This document shows, one piece after another, positions 29,989 to 38,677 of a stretch of 64,000 nucleotides of DNA. The DNA is from Brachybacterium huguangmaarense (GTDB lineage: Bacteria > Actinomycetota > Actinomycetes > Actinomycetales > Dermabacteraceae). Made by a program: the position numbers and the translations under genes. The stretch covers positions 372,001 to 436,000 of the forward strand of contig NZ_CP107020.1 of NCBI RefSeq assembly GCF_025725725.1, read 5' to 3'. Every line of letters starts with the position of its first letter. Position 1 is the stretch's first letter. The notes below the pieces were generated by a model, which ran no database searches, had not been told where the DNA came from, and saw nothing but the letters and a program-made list of their open reading frames with translations.

Positions 29989-30798
29989 TCAGCTGCCGCC
30001 GTCGGAGGCGCCGCCCGCGTCCGAGGCGCTCGAGCCGCCGGCCGCGGCCACCGCGGAGGCGAGCGAGCCGGGCGTGGACCAGTCCGTGAACGGCGTGCCG
30101 TCGATGAGCACGTACGGGGTGCCGTTCGTGTCCGTCTTCTTCGCCTCGCCCTCGACGACCTCGTGCAGCCATGAGGCGTGCGTCTTGTCGGTGATGCACT
30201 GGCCGACCGTGTCGGAGGCGCCGGCCTGGGTCGCGTAGTCGGTGAGCTGGGCGTTGGTCAGCCCTGCCGAGCCCTCGGCGGGCTGGTTGTCGAACAGCAG
30301 GTCCGAGAAGGCCCAGAAGTTCTCGGGGTCGTCGTCCCAGACGCACGCGGCCGCGTTCGCCGCCCGCGTCGAGTAGTCGCCCGTGCTCGAGTTCCCGTCG
30401 AGGAACGTGCGGGTGTGCACGTGCAGGGTGATCTCGTCGTTCTGGATCATCGAGTCGAGGTCGTCGCCGTTGATCTGGTGGAACTGGCCGCACACGGGGC
30501 ACATGTAGTCGAGGTACAGGTCCACGACGGGCTTGTCCTTCCGGGCGCCGATCTCGTAGGACGAGGCGTCGGCGGCCATGCCCGTGGGGGCCGTCACCGG
30601 GCCGGCGGGCCGGGTGCTCTGGTAGATCCAGTAGCCGATCCCGAACACGACCACGAGCGCGACGACGGTGATCACGGAGATCACCCCGGTGCGGATGCGC
30701 TTCTGGCGCCGCAGCTCGGCCTGCCGTTGGCGGCGCAGCTCCTCACGCTGCGCCTCGCGGCGCTCCTGTGCTGAGCTGGACGATCCGGACGGCGCCAT
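29989..30798 (-). CDS. DsbA-like thiol:disulfide protein, membrane-anchored
   Basis: A 269-residue protein: a charged N-terminal coil rich in Arg/Glu (about 10-38), one membrane helix (TGVISVITVVALVVVFGIGYW, about 38-58), then an extracellular thioredoxin-fold domain with the active site CPVCGQF near residue 98 and the cis-Pro region NGTPYVLIDG near 223. It probably oxidises or isomerises secreted proteins. GGGAG lies six bases before the ATG. The C-terminus is an ASDAGGASDGGS tail like that of EfeB. Confidence 0.9.
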   Translation of the reverse strand: MAPSGSSSSAQERREAQREELRRQRQAELRRQKRIRTGVISVITVVALVVVFGIGYWIYQSTRPAGPVTAPTGMAADASSYEIGARKDKPVVDLYLDYMCPVCGQFHQINGDDLDSMIQNDEITLHVHTRTFLDGNSSTGDYSTRAANAAACVWDDDPENFWAFSDLLFDNQPAEGSAGLTNAQLTDYATQAGASDTVGQCITDKTHASWLHEVVEGEAKKTDTNGTPYVLIDGTPFTDWSTPGSLASAVAAAGGSSASDAGGASDGGS

Positions 30799-30987
30799 GA
30801 AGTCTCCCGGGGTGCTGCGCGTGCGATGGACAGGGTGCCGCAAGGCGGCGCGCACAGTCTACGGGGACGTCCCTGAGCGTCCCCGTGGCGCGGGCGCCAT
30901 CGCGCCTCGCCGCCAGGGTGGACGTCGGGCGAGAGAGCCGGGCAGGTCGCCACGGTGGGGCGTCGCGGCGTGGCCCCACGCCGTCGC

Positions 30988-31026
30988 GTCACGCCCTGGC
31001 GTCACGCCCTGGCGTCACGCCCTGGC
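30988..31026. repeat. Three tandem 13-bp units
   Basis: GTCACGCCCTGGC is repeated exactly three times without spacers in the 428-bp gap (30799-31226) between the kinase end and the DsbA-like start. No gene is supported in this gap. Confidence 0.9.
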
Positions 31027-31042
31027 GTCGCGCCGTCACCGT

Positions 31043-31105
31043 CATCGGGATCGCCTTTTCGGGCGGAATTCCTCGAGAATTCCGCCCGAAAAGGCGATCT
31101 CGATG
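31043..31105 (-). terminator. Very long perfect inverted repeat after the kinase gene
   Basis: Positions 31049-31070 and 31078-31099 are perfectly complementary (22 bp) around the 7-base loop CCTCGAG. Five more pairs outside one mismatch extend the stem to 31043/31105. It lies 122 bp downstream of the kinase stop. It is longer and more AT-mixed (CTTTTCGGGCGGAATT) than the other terminators here, so a mobile REP/MITE origin is possible. Confidence 0.6.
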
Positions 31106-31226
31106 CGCAGGCGGGGAGGACCGACGGCGCCCGAACGTGCGTTCTCGATGGGCAGGCGGGGCAGCGCGTGATGTGCAGGTGCGAACAGCGTGCAGACGGC
31201 GGGGAGCGCCCGACGCGCTCGGGTCC

Positions 31227-33494
31227 TCACGCCCTCCAGGGCAGCAGCTCGTCCAGCCGCGGCCACGAGAAGAAGGGGATGTAGTCGACCTCTCCGCCGC
31301 GCGCGAGCGCGGTCGCGATCACGGCGCCCAGCAGCAGCACGAGCAGACCGCCGACCACGAGCGCCCACACGCGGTCCGGCGCGGCGGCGTCGAGCATCCG
31401 GTGGGCGCCGTCGCGCGTGGTGCGCCCGCCGATGCCGAACCAGGTCAGCAGCAGCGTCACGGCGACGGCGCCGGCGTAGAGCGCCGAGGCGGGCAGGTCC
31501 GTCGCGAGCACGTAGTGGCAGACGGCGTCGACGCTCACGGCGAGCAGCGCGCCCAGGATGAGCGGGAACAGCGCCGTCAGGGCGATCTCGACGAGTCCGA
31601 GCGCGAAGCGCGGGAGCGAGGCGAAGCCGGCCCCCCAGGCCGCCCCGGTCCCCTTGCCCCGCGCCCGGCCCGCGGCGACCGTGCGGTGTGAGCGCTCCCA
31701 GGTGCGGCTGAGGGCGCCGAGGACCAGGAGCAGGACGAGAGAGACGTAGGGCGCGACGGCGGCGAGCGCCACGAGCACCGCGTGGCCGAGCCAGACGAGC
31801 AGGGGGCGTCGCGGCGGCGGCACGGGCAGCGCGTAGCCGCCCGGCGCGAGCGGCTGGCCGCCCGGCCCGTAGCCGTAGGGCGCGGGCTGCGGCGTCAGGG
31901 TGGGGTTCGGGGCCACCGCGGGCGCCGGGGAGCGGACGTCCTGGGGCGGATAGCCCTGGGGCGACGGCTGGTAGCCGGGCGCGGCGGGCGCGAAGGCCTC
32001 GGGAGCCCGGCGGACGGGGCCGGGATCGGCGCCATACGGCGGAGGCATGTCGTCACGGATCGCGGGCATCACGCGGGTGTCGGCCCGGACGGGCGGGATG
32101 ACCTCGGTCGCGGGCCCGTCGGCCCCCACCACGGGGAACGCCTCGGTACGGTCTGCCCGGCCCGCCCGCTCCGTGCGCTCGTCCCGCGCGTCGCCCCCGC
32201 GCGCATCGCCGCCGACGGCCGGCAGCACCTGGGTGCGATCGGGATCCGCGGCGGGAAGGGCCTGGGTCGCCTCGGCATCGGAGGCGGACGGGGCGACGTG
32301 CGGGAGCGCCCGGGTGGCGTCGGCGTCGACGACCGGGAGGGCCTGGGTCGCCGCGGCATCGGAGGCGGGCAGGGCCTGGGTGGCGTCCGCATCGGAGACC
32401 GGGAGGGCCTGCGTGGCGTCCGCCTCGCGACGCGGGAGCGCCTCGGTGGCCTCGCCGCCGCGCAGCGCCTGGGTCGCGTCCGCGTCCCCTGCGGCGCCCG
32501 CCGCGAAGGCCGCGGTGGGGGCGCCGGCGACGGGGAGCGCCTGGGTGCGGTCCGGGTCGCCCGCCGCGAGCGCCTCGGTCGGACCGGGATCGTCGAAGCG
32601 CTCGAGGTCGATGCCCTCGAGCCGCGCGAGCAGGTCGGCGGGGTCCTCGCGCCGCTGGGGATCGGCGCGCAGGGCGTCGCGCAGCCACCCGGCGAGCTCG
32701 GTCGGGAGGCCGTCGACGTCGAGCTCGCCGCGGTCGGCCCGGAAGAAGACGATCTCCGCGCGCCCGGATCCGAAGGGCTCGCGGCCGGTCGCGGCGAAGG
32801 CGAGCACGGCGGCCCACGACCACCAGTCCGAGGCGGTCGAGGTGATGTTGGTGCGCGCCACCTCGGGGTCGAGGTAGGCGGCGGTCCCCATCACGAGCCC
32901 CGTGGAGGTCAGGCGGGACTGCTCGGCGGCCTGGGCGATGCCGAAGTCGATGATGACGGGGTCGAGCCCGGGCCCGTCGGGGTCGTACTGCGTGAGGTCC
33001 TCCACTTGGGCGCGGCGCAGCAGGATGTTGGAGGGCTTGAGGTCGCGGTGCACGATGCCGGCGGCATGGATGTCGCGCAGGGTCTCCCCCAGCACGATCC
33101 CGATCTCGCGGACCGCCTCGGGATGCAGGGCGCCGTGCTCGCGCACCGCGTCCTCGAGGGTCGGGCCGGGCACGAAGTCCGTGACCACGAAGGCCTCGGG
33201 CGACTCGAGCTCGGCGTCCAGGACGCGCACGATGTTCTCGTGGCGCACGCGCTGCTGGGCCGCGACCTCGCGCTCGAGGCGCTCGCGGGCACGGGGGTCG
33301 TCCGCGATCTCGGGGCGCAGGAGCTTGATGGCGACGTCACGGCCGTCGGCGTCGCGCGCACGGTAGACGATGCCCATGCCGCCCGCGCCGATCCGGGAGA
33401 TCACCTCGTACCCGGACTCCTCGGCGAGCATGCGCAGGCGGGGATCGCGCTGGACGGCGCGCGCGGGCGAAGACGAGGAGGACGGTTCCGTCAT
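31227..33494 (-). CDS. Ser/Thr protein kinase with TQxLP repeat array and C-terminal membrane domain
   Basis: A 755-residue Hanks-type kinase. The catalytic domain (about 30-300) is complete: RIGAGGMGIVYRA glycine loop, VAIKLL lysine, HRDLKPSN near 148 and DFGIAQ. Residues about 301-470 are a linker with some 14 copies of a motif like DADATQALP (variants TEALP, TRALP, TQVLP, TEAFP, TEVIP, TRVMP). A Pro/Gln/Tyr-rich stretch follows, then four or five membrane helices (about 565-745). There are no PASTA domains. The repeats look like kinase target sites: Thr, Gln at +1, hydrophobic at +3, acid at -2, also the pT-x-x-hydrophobic form bound by FHA domains. TAGCAT ends seven bases before the ATG at 33494 (leaderless). 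It is divergent from the copper operon. Confidence 0.93.
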   Translation of the reverse strand: MTEPSSSSSPARAVQRDPRLRMLAEESGYEVISRIGAGGMGIVYRARDADGRDVAIKLLRPEIADDPRARERLEREVAAQQRVRHENIVRVLDAELESPEAFVVTDFVPGPTLEDAVREHGALHPEAVREIGIVLGETLRDIHAAGIVHRDLKPSNILLRRAQVEDLTQYDPDGPGLDPVIIDFGIAQAAEQSRLTSTGLVMGTAAYLDPEVARTNITSTASDWWSWAAVLAFAATGREPFGSGRAEIVFFRADRGELDVDGLPTELAGWLRDALRADPQRREDPADLLARLEGIDLERFDDPGPTEALAAGDPDRTQALPVAGAPTAAFAAGAAGDADATQALRGGEATEALPRREADATQALPVSDADATQALPASDAAATQALPVVDADATRALPHVAPSASDAEATQALPAADPDRTQVLPAVGGDARGGDARDERTERAGRADRTEAFPVVGADGPATEVIPPVRADTRVMPAIRDDMPPPYGADPGPVRRAPEAFAPAAPGYQPSPQGYPPQDVRSPAPAVAPNPTLTPQPAPYGYGPGGQPLAPGGYALPVPPPRRPLLVWLGHAVLVALAAVAPYVSLVLLLVLGALSRTWERSHRTVAAGRARGKGTGAAWGAGFASLPRFALGLVEIALTALFPLILGALLAVSVDAVCHYVLATDLPASALYAGAVAVTLLLTWFGIGGRTTRDGAHRMLDAAAPDRVWALVVGGLLVLLLGAVIATALARGGEVDYIPFFSWPRLDELLPWRA

Positions 33495-33551
33495 GCTCGT
33501 CATGCTAGACGGGGCATCGTCACGGGGAGTCCGTCCACGGTCGGACCCCGC

Positions 33552-33580
33552 TTGCCCCCTATACCCCCTAGGGGTATTGT
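33552..33580 (+). promoter_or_regulatory. Copper promoter with CsoR-type box
   Basis: TTGCCC (33552-33557), a 17-base spacer and TATTGT (33575-33580) form a promoter whose spacer is filled by ATACCCCCTAGGGGTAT (33561-33577), the G/C-tract dyad characteristic of CsoR copper-sensor operators. No csoR gene lies in the window, so the regulator would act from elsewhere. Confidence 0.75.
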
Positions 33581-33635
33581 CGTCGTCGATGGCGACCGGA
33601 GCCCCGGCCACCCACGGACGATCCAGGAGGACCTC

Positions 33636-33860
33636 ATGACCACGAGCACCTACGGCATCACCGGCCTCACCTGCGGGCACTGCGCGAGCGCCGTCACCGA
33701 GGAGGTCTCGGAGATCGACGGGGTCACCGAGGCGAACGTCGAGCTGGTCGCGGGCGGCACCTCGTCGCTCACCGTCACCTCCGCCGCACCTCTCGCGCGC
33801 GAGGATCTGGTCGCGGCGATCGCCGAGGCCGGAGAGGCCTACGAGCTCGCCGATGACTGA
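33636..33860 (+). CDS. copZ: Copper chaperone CopZ-like (HMA domain)
   Basis: A 74-residue heavy-metal-associated domain with the Cu(I) site GLTCGHCAS near residue 10 and the ferredoxin-like fold pattern ending [14 protein letters not shown]. It delivers Cu(I) to the ATPase encoded next; the two genes overlap by 8 bases. GGAGGA precedes the ATG at 33636. Confidence 0.93.
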   Translation: MTTSTYGITGLTCGHCASAVTEEVSEIDGVTEANVELVAGGTSSLTVTSAAPLAREDLVAAIAEAGEAYELADD

Positions 33861-36180
33861 CACCCTGCACCGCCCCGCCGGGGCCCCGGGCGAGCAGCCC
33901 GCGACCGGAACCCGCCGCGTCGATCTCGACGTGTCGGGCATGACGTGCGCGAGCTGCGTCGCGCGCGTCGAGAAGAAGCTGCGCCGCGAGGGCGCGACCG
34001 AGGCGGCGGTGAACCTCGCGCTCGAGCGGGCCACCGTCGTGGTCGACGCCGACGGACCGACCGACGAGCAGCTCGTCGCGGCCGTCGAGAAGGGCGGCTA
34101 CGGCGCCCGGGTGCGCGACGACGCGGCGCAGCTCGCCCCGGGCGTCGATCCGGGCGCCGACAGCGCCGCGCGCGCCGACGCCGAGCAGCACGACGCCCTG
34201 CGCCGCACCCTCGTCTCGGCCGCCTTCAGCGTGCCGATCGTCGTGCTGTCGATGATCCCGCCGCTGCAGTTCCCCGGCTGGCAGTGGGTCGTGCTCGTCC
34301 TGGCCACGCCGGTCGTCGTGTACTGCGCGTGGCCCTTCCACCGGGCCGCCGCGATCAACCTCCGCCACGGCGGCACCACCATGGACACCCTCGTCTCGCT
34401 CGGGGTGTCGGCCGCCTATCTGTGGTCCCTCTGGGCGCTGCTGTTCGGGGGCGCCGGCATGATCGGCATGCGGATGGACTTCTCGCTCACGCCCGCGCTC
34501 GCGGGCGGGCACCACGAGGTCTACTTCGAGTCCGCCGCGGTGGTCACGACCCTGATCCTGCTGGGGCGGTGGGCGCAGGCCCGCGCCGTGCACCGTTCGG
34601 CCGAGGCGCTGCGCGCGCTCATCGACCTCGGAGCCAAGGACGCCACGATCCTCGATCTGGACCCCGACGGCCGCACGGTCGAGCGCACCGTGCCGATCGG
34701 GCAGGTGCGCGTCGGCGATGTCTTCGTCGTCCGGCCGGGCGAGAAGATCGCGACCGACGGCGTCGTCGTCGCCGGCTCGAGCGCCGTGGACCGCTCGATG
34801 CTCACGGGCGAGAGCATGCCCGAGGAGGTCACGGTCGGGGACGACGTCGCCGGAGCGACGGTCAACGCCGACGGGCGCCTCGAGGTGCGGGCGACGCACG
34901 TCGGCGCCGACACCCAGTTGGCGCACATCGCGCGGCTCGTCGAGCACGCCCAGACCTCCAAGGCGCCCGTGCAGCGCCTCGTCGACCGCATCAGCTCGGT
35001 ATTCGTGCCGATCGTGATCGTGCTCGCGATCCTCACCCTCGTCGGCTGGCTCGTCACCGGGCACGGGGCCGAGCAGGCGTTCACGGCCGCCGTCGCGGTG
35101 CTGATCATCGCGTGCCCGTGCGCCCTGGGCCTGGCCACCCCCACCGCGATCATGGTGGGGACGGGCCGCGGGGCGGAGCTGGGCGTGCTGATCCGCTCGG
35201 CCGAGGCCCTCGAGGCCACCCGGGAGGTGCGCACGATCGTGCTCGACAAGACGGGCACCCTGACCACCGGGACCATGGCGGTCGAGTCCGTGACCGTGCT
35301 CGACGACGCCCGGCGCGCCGAGGTCCTGGCCCTCGCCGCCGCCGTCGAGCGCGGCAGCGAGCACCCGATCGCGCGGGCCGTCCTCGACGCCGCCGAGGCG
35401 GACGACGCCGCGGCCGGGCGTCTGCGCGCGCTCACGGCCACCGAGACCACCGCCCAGGCCGGGGCCGGCGTGCGGGCCCAGGTGGACGACGGCGCCGCGG
35501 TGCGCGCCGTCGAGGTGCGCCGGGCCGACGAGACCGACGCCCTCCCCCGACGCCTCGCGGACGCGGTCGCCGCGGCCGGGCGCACGGGGTCGACGGTGTG
35601 CACGGTGCTCGTGGACGGGGTCGTGAGCGGCGTGATCGCCCTCGGCGACACGGTCCGGCCCGAGACCCCGGCCGCCCTCGACGCGCTGCGCGCCTTGGGC
35701 ATCCGCCCGGTGCTCGCGACCGGGGACTCCCCCGCCGCCGCGCGGGCCGTCGCCGCCGAGCTCGGCATCGAGGAGGTCCACGCGCGCGTCACGCCCGAGG
35801 ACAAGCTGCACCTGGTCGAGACGTTGCAGCGTGAGGGCACGGGGCAGGTCGCGATGGCCGGGGACGGCATCAACGACACCGCGGCCCTCGCCCGCGCCGA
35901 CCTCGGCATCGCCATGGGCTCGGGCACGGACGCGGCCATGGCCAGCGGCGACATCGTGGCCTCCGACGGCTCGATCGCGAGCGTGCCGACCGCGATCCGT
36001 CTGGCCCGCGCGACCCTGCGCACGATCCGCTGGAACCTGTTCTGGGCGTTCGTCTACAACGTGATCGCGATCCCGCTCGCGATGCTGGGGCTGCTGGGCC
36101 CCCTCGTGGCGGGCGCCGCCATGGCGTTCTCGAGCGTGTTCGTCGTGAGCAACTCGCTGCGCCTGCGCCGCTTCCGCTGA
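33853..36180 (+). CDS. copA: Copper-exporting P1B-type ATPase
   Basis: A 775-residue heavy-metal ATPase. It has an N-terminal HMA domain with GMTCASC near residue 31 and eight membrane segments. The intramembrane metal site CPC is near residue 421 ([14 protein letters not shown]), the phosphorylated Asp of DKTGTLTTG near 465, an SEHPIA motif near 505 and the hinge [10 protein letters not shown] near 670. CPC with an HMA indicates Cu(I) export. It overlaps copZ and ends at a strong hairpin. Confidence 0.96.
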   Translation: MTDTLHRPAGAPGEQPATGTRRVDLDVSGMTCASCVARVEKKLRREGATEAAVNLALERATVVVDADGPTDEQLVAAVEKGGYGARVRDDAAQLAPGVDPGADSAARADAEQHDALRRTLVSAAFSVPIVVLSMIPPLQFPGWQWVVLVLATPVVVYCAWPFHRAAAINLRHGGTTMDTLVSLGVSAAYLWSLWALLFGGAGMIGMRMDFSLTPALAGGHHEVYFESAAVVTTLILLGRWAQARAVHRSAEALRALIDLGAKDATILDLDPDGRTVERTVPIGQVRVGDVFVVRPGEKIATDGVVVAGSSAVDRSMLTGESMPEEVTVGDDVAGATVNADGRLEVRATHVGADTQLAHIARLVEHAQTSKAPVQRLVDRISSVFVPIVIVLAILTLVGWLVTGHGAEQAFTAAVAVLIIACPCALGLATPTAIMVGTGRGAELGVLIRSAEALEATREVRTIVLDKTGTLTTGTMAVESVTVLDDARRAEVLALAAAVERGSEHPIARAVLDAAEADDAAAGRLRALTATETTAQAGAGVRAQVDDGAAVRAVEVRRADETDALPRRLADAVAAAGRTGSTVCTVLVDGVVSGVIALGDTVRPETPAALDALRALGIRPVLATGDSPAAARAVAAELGIEEVHARVTPEDKLHLVETLQREGTGQVAMAGDGINDTAALARADLGIAMGSGTDAAMASGDIVASDGSIASVPTAIRLARATLRTIRWNLFWAFVYNVIAIPLAMLGLLGPLVAGAAMAFSSVFVVSNSLRLRRFR

Positions 36181-36188
36181 GCCGCGCC

Positions 36189-36217
36189 GCGCACCGGGCG
36201 CCGCACGCCCGGTGCGC
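36189..36217 (+). terminator. copA terminator
   Basis: GCGCACCGGGCG (36189-36200) pairs perfectly with CGCCCGGTGCGC (36206-36217) over a 5-base loop, eight bases after the stop. Confidence 0.8.
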
Positions 36218-36360
36218 GGCAGGACTCCCGGTGCACGGCGGGCACGCCGATGCACGGTGGGCACAGGCGAGATCCCCGCCACCACTGTGCGAGGATCGGG
36301 ACTGCCGCTCCCGGGCGCACGCCCCGGAGATGTACGTTCCGCACCTTCGAGGGGATCGCC

Positions 36361-37038
36361 ATGCGCAGCAACCTGTTCGACGCCAGCAACCGGGAGAAGC
36401 AGACCACGGACCGGTGGACCCTGCAGTCCCCCAAGCTCCTGCGCTGCGCGCTGACTCCGCAGTCCCCCGAGATCATCGCCTCGGCGGGCGCCATGGTCGC
36501 CTACCAGGGCCAGATGGACTTCTCCTACCAGGGCTCGGGCGGCGGGATGAAGCTGCTCAAGAAGATGGCGACGGGCGAGGGCGCGAACATGATGCGCACG
36601 CGCGGCAACGGCGAGGTGTTCTACGCCCGCCGCGCCCACGACATCTTCCTGCTGCAGCTCGAGGGCGACGCGCTCACCCTCAACACCTCGAACATGCTCG
36701 CCTTCGACGCCTCGATCCAGTGGGACATCCGTTCCCTGGGCGGCGCGGGCATCATGGCCGGCGGCCTGTTCAACCTGCTGCTGCAGGGCCACGGCATGGT
36801 CGCCGTGACCTCCGATGGGCCGCCCATGCTGCTGGACTGCTCGCAGCAGCCCACCTACGTCGACCCGCAGGCCGCGGTGTGCTGGTCCGCGAACCTGCAG
36901 CCGCAGCTCAAGAACGACTTCAAGTTCGGTTCCCTCATCGGTCGCGGCTCCGGCGAGTCGTTCCAGCTGGCCTTCCACGGCCCCGGCTTCGTCGTGGTCC
37001 AGCCGTCCGAGGGCCTGCCCACGGGACAGGCCGGCTGA
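36361..37038 (+). CDS. AIM24 family protein
   Basis: A 225-residue beta-rich protein of the AIM24/TRAP-like family. Recognisable parts are LRCALTPQSPEIIASAGAMVAYQG near residue 25, FYARRAHDIFLLQLEGDALT near 87 and the closing PGFVVVQPSEGLP. No enzymatic motif and no signal peptide are seen; the function of bacterial members is unknown. The ATG at 36361 has GAGGGGA upstream and is preferred to longer frames. It appears to be a single-gene unit. Confidence 0.85.
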   Translation: MRSNLFDASNREKQTTDRWTLQSPKLLRCALTPQSPEIIASAGAMVAYQGQMDFSYQGSGGGMKLLKKMATGEGANMMRTRGNGEVFYARRAHDIFLLQLEGDALTLNTSNMLAFDASIQWDIRSLGGAGIMAGGLFNLLLQGHGMVAVTSDGPPMLLDCSQQPTYVDPQAAVCWSANLQPQLKNDFKFGSLIGRGSGESFQLAFHGPGFVVVQPSEGLPTGQAG

Positions 37039-37165
37039 GGCGCGGGCGAGGCGCTCAGCCGCCGCCCCGACGGCCCGGCGCCCGGTCCCCGACCGAGCTC
37101 GAGCCGGGCACCCGGGACCTCGATCCCCCACGCGCTCGCGGGCCACGACCTAGACTTCTGGGGTC

Positions 37166-37288
37166 ATGAAGCCCGGCGCGCCGACGCGCCCTGGAGGCTC
37201 CGACCCTTGTGATCGTGCCCGCGCGGCGGCTTCGTGCGTCCCTCGCCCCTGCCCTTACGGGCCCGTCGAAAGCCGCTTCCTCCCATGA
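37166..37288 (+). CDS. Possible 40-codon leader ORF coupled to the FNT gene
   Basis: An ATG at 37166 lies nine bases after a TAGACT -10 element (37151-37156) and opens 40 codons starting MKPGAPTRPGGSDPCDRARA, with three Cys. Its TGA (37286-37288) overlaps the ATG of the channel gene as ATGA. The channel gene has no ribosome-binding site of its own, which suggests it is translated by coupling. There is no homology I recognise; it may be fortuitous. Confidence 0.35.
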   Translation: MKPGAPTRPGGSDPCDRARAAASCVPRPCPYGPVESRFLP

Positions 37289-38214
37289 CTGACCTCTCCT
37301 CCAAACTCGTCATCCCCACCCCGGCCGCCATGGCCGCGGCGACGGAGGACGCGATGCTCGCCAAGGCCACCAAGCCCTGGTTCGAGATGTTCCTGCTGTC
37401 CCTGACCGGCGGCGCGTTCATCGCGCTGGGCTTCATCTTCTTCGTGACCTCGCAGCAGGGCCTCGGCGCCCCCTTCCCGGTCGGCCCGGCCAAGGTGCTC
37501 GGCGGCGTCGTCTTCAGCGTCGGCCTGATGCTCGTGGTCGTGTCAGGCTCGGACCTGTTCACCGGCACCACGATGACCGTGATGCCGCTGCTGTCCAAGC
37601 GCCTCGGCGCCGGTCGCTGGCTCGGCCACTGGGTCGTGTCGCTCGTCGGCAACTTCATCGGCTCCGTCGTGGTCGCCCTGCTCGTGCTGTGGGCCGGCAC
37701 CCCGTCGTCCAACAAGAGCGCCTGGGGCCTGGTGGTCCTCAACGCCACGCTCGGCAAGGTCACGCTGACCTGGGGCCACGCGTTCTTCCTCGCCATCCTC
37801 GCCAACTTCGCCGTGTGCCTCGCGGTGTGGATGGCGAACTCCGGCCGCTCCACCGCCGACAAGATCCTCGCGATCGTCGGCCCCATCGCCCTGTTCGTGG
37901 CGAGCGGCTTCGAGCACTCCGTGGCCAACATGTTCATGCTGCCGATGGGCTGGCTCGTCAAGAACTTCGCGCCCGACTCCTTCTGGCAGGGCGAGGCGAT
38001 CACGAAGGCCGGCGTGACGCTGGAGACCTTCGCCGCCATCACGCCCGGCGCGATCGTGTTCGACAACCTGATCCCGGTCATCCTGGGCAACATCGTCGGC
38101 GGCGCGGTCTTCGTGGGCGTCTACTTCTGGGCCTGCTACATCCGCCCGGCCCGCAAGGCGGCCGCCGAGGCCCCGGCCGCGGTGGCCGACACCGAGGCGA
38201 CGCCCGGCCGCTGA
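37285..38214 (+). CDS. Formate/nitrite transporter (FNT) family channel
   Basis: A 309-residue membrane protein with six predicted helices. The FNT hallmarks are visible: GGAFIALGFIFFV near residue 40, SGSDLFTGTTMTVM near 85, WGHAFFLAILANFAVCLAVWMA near 165, SGFEHSVANMFMLPMGW near 210 and NLIPVILGNIVGGAVFVGVYFW near 262. It conducts formate, nitrite or a related small anion; the context does not decide which. No Shine-Dalgarno is seen before the ATG at 37285. Confidence 0.92.
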   Translation: MTDLSSKLVIPTPAAMAAATEDAMLAKATKPWFEMFLLSLTGGAFIALGFIFFVTSQQGLGAPFPVGPAKVLGGVVFSVGLMLVVVSGSDLFTGTTMTVMPLLSKRLGAGRWLGHWVVSLVGNFIGSVVVALLVLWAGTPSSNKSAWGLVVLNATLGKVTLTWGHAFFLAILANFAVCLAVWMANSGRSTADKILAIVGPIALFVASGFEHSVANMFMLPMGWLVKNFAPDSFWQGEAITKAGVTLETFAAITPGAIVFDNLIPVILGNIVGGAVFVGVYFWACYIRPARKAAAEAPAAVADTEATPGR

Positions 38215-38677
38215 GCGGCGAGCGCACCCGACCCCTCGCGATGAGCCCGCTCGCGGACCGCAGATCGCCGATCACGGTCCACGGGCGGGCTCGTCCGTGC
38301 CATCCTCACCACCGTCGATCCCGCGGGCCGCGCCCCTCTGCGCGCTCGTCCCTGCGTACCACGCCCCGTCCGCATCGTCGCCCCTCGTCGTGCTCCTGGC
38401 GGGTCCTGCCGCGGGCGGGAAGCACCGCCCCCGCCCCTCCACCCCGCTCTCCTCGCGCTCCCCATCCTTCACGTGACCCTCACCGCGTCCGTCGCCCGCG
38501 ACCGGCTCCTGCGGCAATTTCGCGTATAGGCTGGGACGTAATTCCGCGTCCGGACCCAGGCCCCGGCACCGAGCAGCGCGCCGCGTGCGCCGCAGCCGGC
38601 CGTCGCCTCGGACCGGGCGCGTGACCATGCCGCCATCGGCGCCGGGACCCTCGGCGCCCAGAACAACCCGAGGTGAG
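38215..38677. other. Gap with the promoter of the NADP reductase gene
   Basis: A 460-bp region without a supported gene. TATAGGCT (38525-38532) is a clear extended -10 element, giving a 5' leader of about 140 nt for the reductase gene. The remaining sequence is C-rich with no recognised structure. Confidence 0.5.

Noticed and set aside
33775-37146. A 1123-codon open frame on the minus strand
   Set aside because: It is the shadow of copA and AIM24 with Arg/Gly/His-rich, domain-free translation; long antisense frames are expected at this GC content.
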